From: Aurelia coerulea
Taxonomy: Eukaryota > Cnidaria > Scyphozoa > Semaeostomeae > Ulmaridae
Reading direction: 5' to 3'
Length of the DNA: 64,000 nt
Assembly (NCBI GenBank): GCA_039566865.1
Contig: CM076958.1
Coordinates: 1,798,001 to 1,862,000, forward strand
Shown here: piece after piece, positions 59,801-64,000 of the stretch
Numbering within the stretch: position 1 is the stretch's first letter
How the letters are laid out: the number at the start of each line of letters is the position of its first letter
The notes under the pieces: model-generated
Database searches by the model: none
What the model saw: only the letters and a program-made list of their open reading frames with translations
What the model was told of the DNA's origin: nothing
Position numbers and translations under genes: made by a program

Positions 59801-60694
59801 ATTTTCGGATATATTTTGTTCGTCTGCTATAAAAGTGGCCTGTTTTTATTGGTAATTTGTTCTTCGCACGAACCAAACTGACGAGAGTGCGACGAAACTA
59901 GTATTTGATGATTTCCACGTTTATCTTTTCAGCAGTTACTGGTGAGTTACTAACTAATTTCTTTCCTCTCTGGTTTTAAGATTGATTCGGTTTTATCTTA
60001 CAGGATTTAGCAGTTTTTCTCTTGTTACAGGTTTATTTTGGTTATAGTTTCTTTTACAGGAGTTAACAGTCTTCTTTCTACTGATTTCGGTGTTTTTGTT
60101 GCGTTTAATATGATGAGTCCAGCACGTGGGAACCCAAAGTGAGAGGACTGGGGCCAAAGCCACTCCCTCGGACGGTGACAGTTCCAAACATTTAAGAAAC
60201 TGGTAAGAAACCCTAAGAACTCAAAATCTGATAAACTTAAGAAGCTTTCAGTACTGGCTCAAATTCTAAGTTTCTTATGGAAATATGCAATTGCACGGGC
60301 TGTAGGAAACTGATAATTGAAAATAAGGTTCATGTATCATGATAAATTGAATCTTCGGAGTTTATTTCGTTTCTGACAGTATATTTAGATGCAGAGTTTC
60401 CATATAGCCCGTGGTTATGCTGCTTACCTTTTCTCTGTAGACAAGCACAAGGGAACCAGCGACGATATCCATTACCAGGACAATTACGACGAAAATCACA
60501 AATAATGCCTTTATGCACCTATTGTCGGGCATGGAAGAACAACAGCATCCCAAGAGAGCAGTGACAAGCACAATTATACCAACGCACATCACATAATTTG
60601 CAGCAATATAGTACTTGTTTTCAGTAAATGTTAGGTATTCCCCGTATGTATTCTTCACTATTACACTCATTAGAATAAGTGCTGCTCCACTCAA
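56589..60694 (-). CDS. Tetraspanin, three of probably four exons
   Basis: Three phase-0 exons (60694-60428, 59210-59115, 56885-56589) give 218 residues. They cover the end of TM1, the small loop, TM2, a cytoplasmic turn with Cys-Cys-Cys, TM3, a large extracellular loop, TM4 and a short tail. The loop has the diagnostic CCG, then PASCC, a single Cys and a GC before TM4: six cysteines in the usual tetraspanin pattern. An N-glycosylation site (NST) follows CCG. TM4 ends GMSCAILGMRR with tail NYESI. About 20 N-terminal residues are missing; the first exon was not found by eye up to 64000. Tetraspanins organise membrane partners; no specific orthologue can be named. Transposon ends lie close to two acceptors. 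Confidence 0.9.
56894..57250. mobile_element. AACAAGGACAG-family MITE copy touching a splice acceptor
   Basis: The end AACGAGGACATATTTTGCAA lines up with the family end AACAAGGACAGATTTTGTAA. CAGACAAAGGAAATTC and AACGAAAGAAGAAGGA follow. The far end is lost near 57250. Confidence 0.6.
57590..57912. repeat. Repeat with poly-G/C ends and GCTCTAGAAAAA units
   Basis: It begins CCCGGGGGGGGGGTACTT and ends AAGTACCCCCCCCCCGGGG. Between are four degenerate units around CTGCTCTAGAAAAAATTGG. A related, hairpin-interrupted copy lies at 49769-50060. Confidence 0.55.
58427..59018. mobile_element. 592-bp TTAA-flanked MITE
   Basis: The ends AGGCATTGAGTCATGGTAAA and inverse are flanked by TTAA (58423-58426, 59019-59022). 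It lies in the tetraspanin intron, 96 bp beyond the donor of exon 59210-59115. Confidence 0.75.
59115..59210 (-). CDS. Tetraspanin exon: start of large extracellular loop
   Basis: The acceptor is TCTCTCCTTCAG and the donor GTAGGT. Its 32 codons contain KALQKGLDKYGKD and FFDWVQRD, the helical region that precedes CCG in tetraspanins. Confidence 0.85.
59211..60427 (-). other. Tetraspanin intron
   Basis: No transposon boundaries recognised. A TATA-like TATAAAAG lies on the plus strand at 59828. Otherwise nothing definite. Confidence 0.5.
59828..59835 (+). promoter_or_regulatory. TATA-box-like site, antisense to tetraspanin
   Basis: TATAAAAG is a good TATA match. An ATG at 59908 opens a short frame (MISTFIFSAVT) that meets a donor-like GGTGAGT at 59941. 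No following exon was found, so this is only a candidate. Confidence 0.25.
60428..60694 (-). CDS. Tetraspanin exon: TM1 end to TM3
   Basis: The acceptor is CTTCGTTGTAG and the donor AAGGTAAGC. Its 89 codons begin LSGAALILMSVIV (end of TM1), then give a short loop (NTYGEYLTFTENKYY), TM2 (GIIVLVTALLGCCC) and TM3 (FVIFVVIVLVMDIVAGSLVL). A palindromic element starts 19 nt upstream of the exon. Confidence 0.9.
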
Positions 60695-60713
60695 CTACAA
60701 CGAAGGTAAGAAC

Positions 60714-61100
60714 CATGAGCGATAGGACACCAAGTGTGTGCCACCTTAACGTTATTTTGGTAGCGAGCCACCTTAATCAATTGTTTTTAGTGTTTTTGCC
60801 TATTTTTACTTGGTAGTGAGCCACCTTATCGCGGTTTCGCCATTTTGAAATTTTTGGTAAGGAGCCACCTTAAGTGGAGATCCACCTTAACCGTAAAGCC
60901 CTGAGAGGGAAAAACTTTTACGGTTAAGGTGGATCTGCACTTAAGGTGGCTCATTACCAAAAATTTCAAAATGGCGAAACCGCGATAAGGTGGCTCACTA
61001 CCAAGTAAAAATAGGCAAAAACACTAAAAACAATTGATTAAGGTGGCTCGCTACCAAAATAACGTTAAGGTGGCACACACTTGGTGTCCTATCGCTCATG
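60714..61100. mobile_element. 387-bp palindromic element with 8-bp duplication
   Basis: Two 184-bp arms mirror each other without net indels (60714-60897, 60917-61100; coordinates sum to 121814) around a 19-nt loop. The ends are CATGAGCGATAGGACACC and its inverse. GTAAGAAC flanks both sides (60706-60713, 61101-61108). The arms contain repeated AAGGTGGCTC motifs. No coding capacity. Confidence 0.9.
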
Positions 61101-64000
61101 GTAAGAACTAGTTAGTAGCGATGGTAGACTGGGGGAGGGGGGGGGGGGGATTCTTTCCGTATGAAGAGCAAGGGGAGCCGTATGTAGGTAGAGCCCATTT
61201 GGTGGTGTGAAGCCTTGACAATCGCTAAATACGGGTCTCAAAATTTAAAGTGAATAACCTCATGGATTTATAAATAGCCTATTGTATTTTATAATCCAGC
61301 TCGTGGCGAATGAAAGCTATGCGAAAGAAAACAATAGTGGGATTAGGAGTTTCTTTGTCCTATTTATAGACAAGCGCTATATATCTCAGGTCATTCACTT
61401 TAAAGTTAGTTGACGGAGATAAATAGCTGCATATGCATGTCTAAGATTAGCCTATTGTATTTGATGATATCGACACGTGCGTGAATATCTTTCAACTAGG
61501 GGAGCAATTGCGTGCATAGACGTTTCTTTGTCCTATTTATAGATTGCCTCTACTTAGCTCCGTCAACTAACTTTAACTGTTCAATTAGGAATGGCCGGTT
61601 ACTTTTAAATTATAGCAAAAACCCTGTAACGTTGTCCCTATTCCCTGTACTGTCTACTGTTGTTGCGTTTCATACAGTAAGGTAAAATTGTGCAAAATCT
61701 TCACGGGTTTCTATTGTCTTCTTCGCTTATTCGCAGTCTGATTGGTCCGTGAAAATTAGGATTTCGAAATTTCGCAGCCAGTGGCCACGGGTAAATATTG
61801 GGGTAAATATCCAGAGTCTGACACAGGGTTTGAGTAAATCTGACTGGTTGCTGATTTATAGATATGAATGTAAAGATCACAGGTCGTTTCAAAACAAAAT
61901 GATTCGGCAGGGAAGACATTTTGGAGTAATATAAATGACCAAACCGCATAACCCAATAATGTTTACCAGGAATCAAATCCTACGGGAAACCGGGGGGAAA
62001 CCATGTTGTTGGTTTGAAAGGATTCTAAGATTTTGAGGAGAAAAATATCTGACGGACACATGTTCTGGCCTGCAGCACTTGTGTTGCACATCACAATTTC
62101 TAGCAACCCTGGATATGCTTTCCTTTGCTGTGCGCATGCTTGGCAACACTAACACAAGTTTTAACGCAGCACGAGCTTCAACTGGCTTCAACCAAAAGGT
62201 AGCCTGCCCTGCGCGCAGCCTCAACTCCTCAAGCAGCCAGGCCAGGAAGGCCTGATCATTTTCGGTCTCTTTCTTACCATTAGGATCCAATTAAAGCAGC
62301 ATTTGAGACAGCATGCGGCACATCCCGCCATTTTTATCTGCCCAGTTCTCGGAGAAGGCTTCGTTTCTTATTTCCTACCCTGTCCAGTCCACAGTACTGA
62401 TGTGTTTGCTTCTGGCAGATCTGATCAGGAAACAAGATTCGTTCTCTCGTGAGTATTGTCTGGGGGACCTTCAGCGCCCCTTGTGATTTGCTGGAATTCT
62501 GAAGTCTTTCTTGTAAAAAGATATCTTTTATTCAATCTATCGTTACACTTTCTTTATGTGGTTTTCAGCATTTTCAATAAGAAGAGCAAAACAATTGTTG
62601 AGAACAAGGACAGATTTTGTAAGACAAAAGTATGGGTTGCTTTTGATTGACACCGCAATTCAAAGGGATAGTCTAGCAATCGCAGACAAGGAAATTCTCT
62701 CTACCAGTAATAGACCATTCCCATGATTACGTCATCACCAGTGCCGCGCGCAATGCATGCTGGTACTTGTAGTTAAACACCTGGCCGAGTTAGTATGTTT
62801 TGTATGTCGTGTATTGCGTTGGAAATATCGAAGAAAAATTCGAGAAATCAACTACATTTACCCAAGAACATGTCCCTAGATGTTTCAGAAACTCAAGTCC
62901 TGGATTCAGTTTGACTAGAGTGCAGACGAAGGAATTTTTAGGGGGAAGATTTGACGAAAGTGCAGTGTGGCCTAATGAAAACATTGCAAGCGAAAAAGGA
63001 GGCAAGGAGGTGATTGTTTTCGGATGATTCACACATTCACATGCCGTTTACTGAATCCATTACCACTAGAAATTGGAGTCCTGAACTTTAATTCTTTATC
63101 TAATAACTCTATCCCAGTTGGAAAAAAATCTGAAAAATAGAGACTGACGCAAACATGGAAACTCTGGACAGCGAGATTCAGAGATCATGGGTTTGGAACA
63201 GCACGCTTAAAGCGTATAAATGATGCCAGAGTAAAAAAAACAGCATTTTGACTCGCTCAAAATTATAGAATATTGAGAATTATAGCAAATTTTCGGATTT
63301 TACTCCTTGCAATAAGCAGTGGCGTGCTGGGGATGAGGTCGCAGGGGGGGGGCAATAGGTCAATTTGGCGCCCCTTTCTAGACTTATGACTTATTGTCCC
63401 TTGTTTCCCCGTGTTCTTTGATTTGCTGATATCAGTTGCTCAATAGGGACTCTTACCATTACTCTTATGAAGTGGGTCCCCTGTTTCAAAACGGCGTAAA
63501 CAAGCGGGAGTTCTCGTACACACAACAAAATCGCTTGGAGCTTAAACATTGAAAAGTAACCTTTTAGTACAAAAAATAATGTTTTCCTGACCTACCCATC
63601 ACAGACAATATACCTTTCAAGCAGTAATCTTCCTCTGTAGAAACAAAATAGATCCATCGCAGCTACGAGAACTCTAGGCCGTATCAACCGTTTTTTGGAT
63701 GCAACAACAACAGCTGTCTAAATCGCAATTACAACAGTTATTGTCCTTATTGGTTGAAAACTAAATTCTAGCAATTTGATGGGTAAATACTTTGCAAGAG
63801 TAATGGTATGAGTCCCATTGACCAAGTGATAGCGGCGTTAGCTGAATTCGTCTATTCCAGTTCATTTGTTCATACCAATACAGATTTTCTTTGCAAGGGA
63901 AGCAAGTCAATGCCACTTTTTCATGATAAAATGCTATTGAAAGTTCTCGAAAACTTCTTTCTAATTCTAAACTGTCAATGAGCTCGTCTTTGTCAAGGGA
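61101..64000. other. Upstream of the tetraspanin exons: repeats, no firm gene
   Basis: A G-run lies at 61132-61149. Inverted and direct motifs lie at 61365-61580 (TTTCTTTGTCCTATTTATAG twice; GTTAGTTGACGGAG and inverse). A TAGCCTGC-like hairpin lies near 62200. An AACAAGGACAG-family fragment lies at 62602-62710. An old repeat at 63650-63840 is shared with the start of the window. The missing first tetraspanin exon was not recognised here. Confidence 0.4.
62725..62775. promoter_or_regulatory. CRE-like and ZNF143-like motifs, candidate promoter
   Basis: TTACGTCATC (62727-62736) resembles a CREB/ATF site. CAATGCATGCTGG followed by ACTTGTAGTT (62751-62773) closely matches the reverse complement of the long ZNF143/Staf promoter motif as I recall it. 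A CpG-containing CCGCGCGC lies between. Plus-strand frames start just after (62795, 62804), but none is convincing. Confidence 0.35.

Noticed and set aside
62800..63027. Open plus-strand frame of 75 codons after the ZNF143-like motif
   Set aside because: It has no ATG in frame (a stop precedes at 62791) and no recognised domain. Kept only as context for the promoter candidate.

Overview
This is eukaryotic, most likely invertebrate metazoan DNA. A cnidarian such as a coral or anemone is my best guess, from the AT-rich sequence, short phase-matched exons in long introns, extreme density of miniature inverted-repeat transposons (MITEs), and DIRS-type and LINE remnants. That identification is inference. 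There are no bacterial operons or CRISPR arrays. I see no intact rRNA or tRNA gene, only tRNA-like SINE heads.

Two host genes can be supported. The first, on the plus strand, is the 3' part of a gene of unknown family: twelve exons between 575 and 47184 with consensus splice sites and matching phases throughout. They encode 347 residues and a stop. The protein is low-complexity, acidic near its start, rich in Ser/Thr-Pro, and has a basic nuclear-localisation-like patch. Only about 2% of its 46.6 kb is coding. The second, on the minus strand, is a tetraspanin with three phase-0 exons (60694-60428, 59210-59115, 56885-56589). They cover the end of TM1 to the C-terminus; the first exon was not found.

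The rest is mostly mobile and repetitive DNA. The most striking locus is a four-level nest at 15795-27358 inside one 19-kb intron of gene 1. A MITE with a 9-bp target duplication holds an 11-kb terminal-inverted-repeat element with 160-bp subterminal minisatellites. That element holds a TA-flanked MITE, which holds a 6.7-kb tyrosine-recombinase (DIRS, PAT/Ngaro-like) retroelement with split direct repeats. The innermost element carries reverse-transcriptase and recombinase remnants and a 2.3-kb satellite of 42-bp units.

Layout: 0-13.9 kb, exons of gene 1 separated by MITEs and hairpins; 14-33 kb, giant intron with the nest; 33-47 kb, remaining exons with LINE tails, SINEs and MITEs; 47-50 kb, intergenic MITEs; 50.3-53.4 kb, a 69-bp satellite; 54-55.4 kb, a truncated LINE ending in a (GGCTC)n array; 56-61 kb, tetraspanin with transposon ends very close to two splice acceptors; 61-64 kb, repeats and a possible promoter.

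A family of 30-83-bp TAGCCTG hairpins with their own 8-9-bp target duplications occurs throughout. The two host genes show no obvious functional link.
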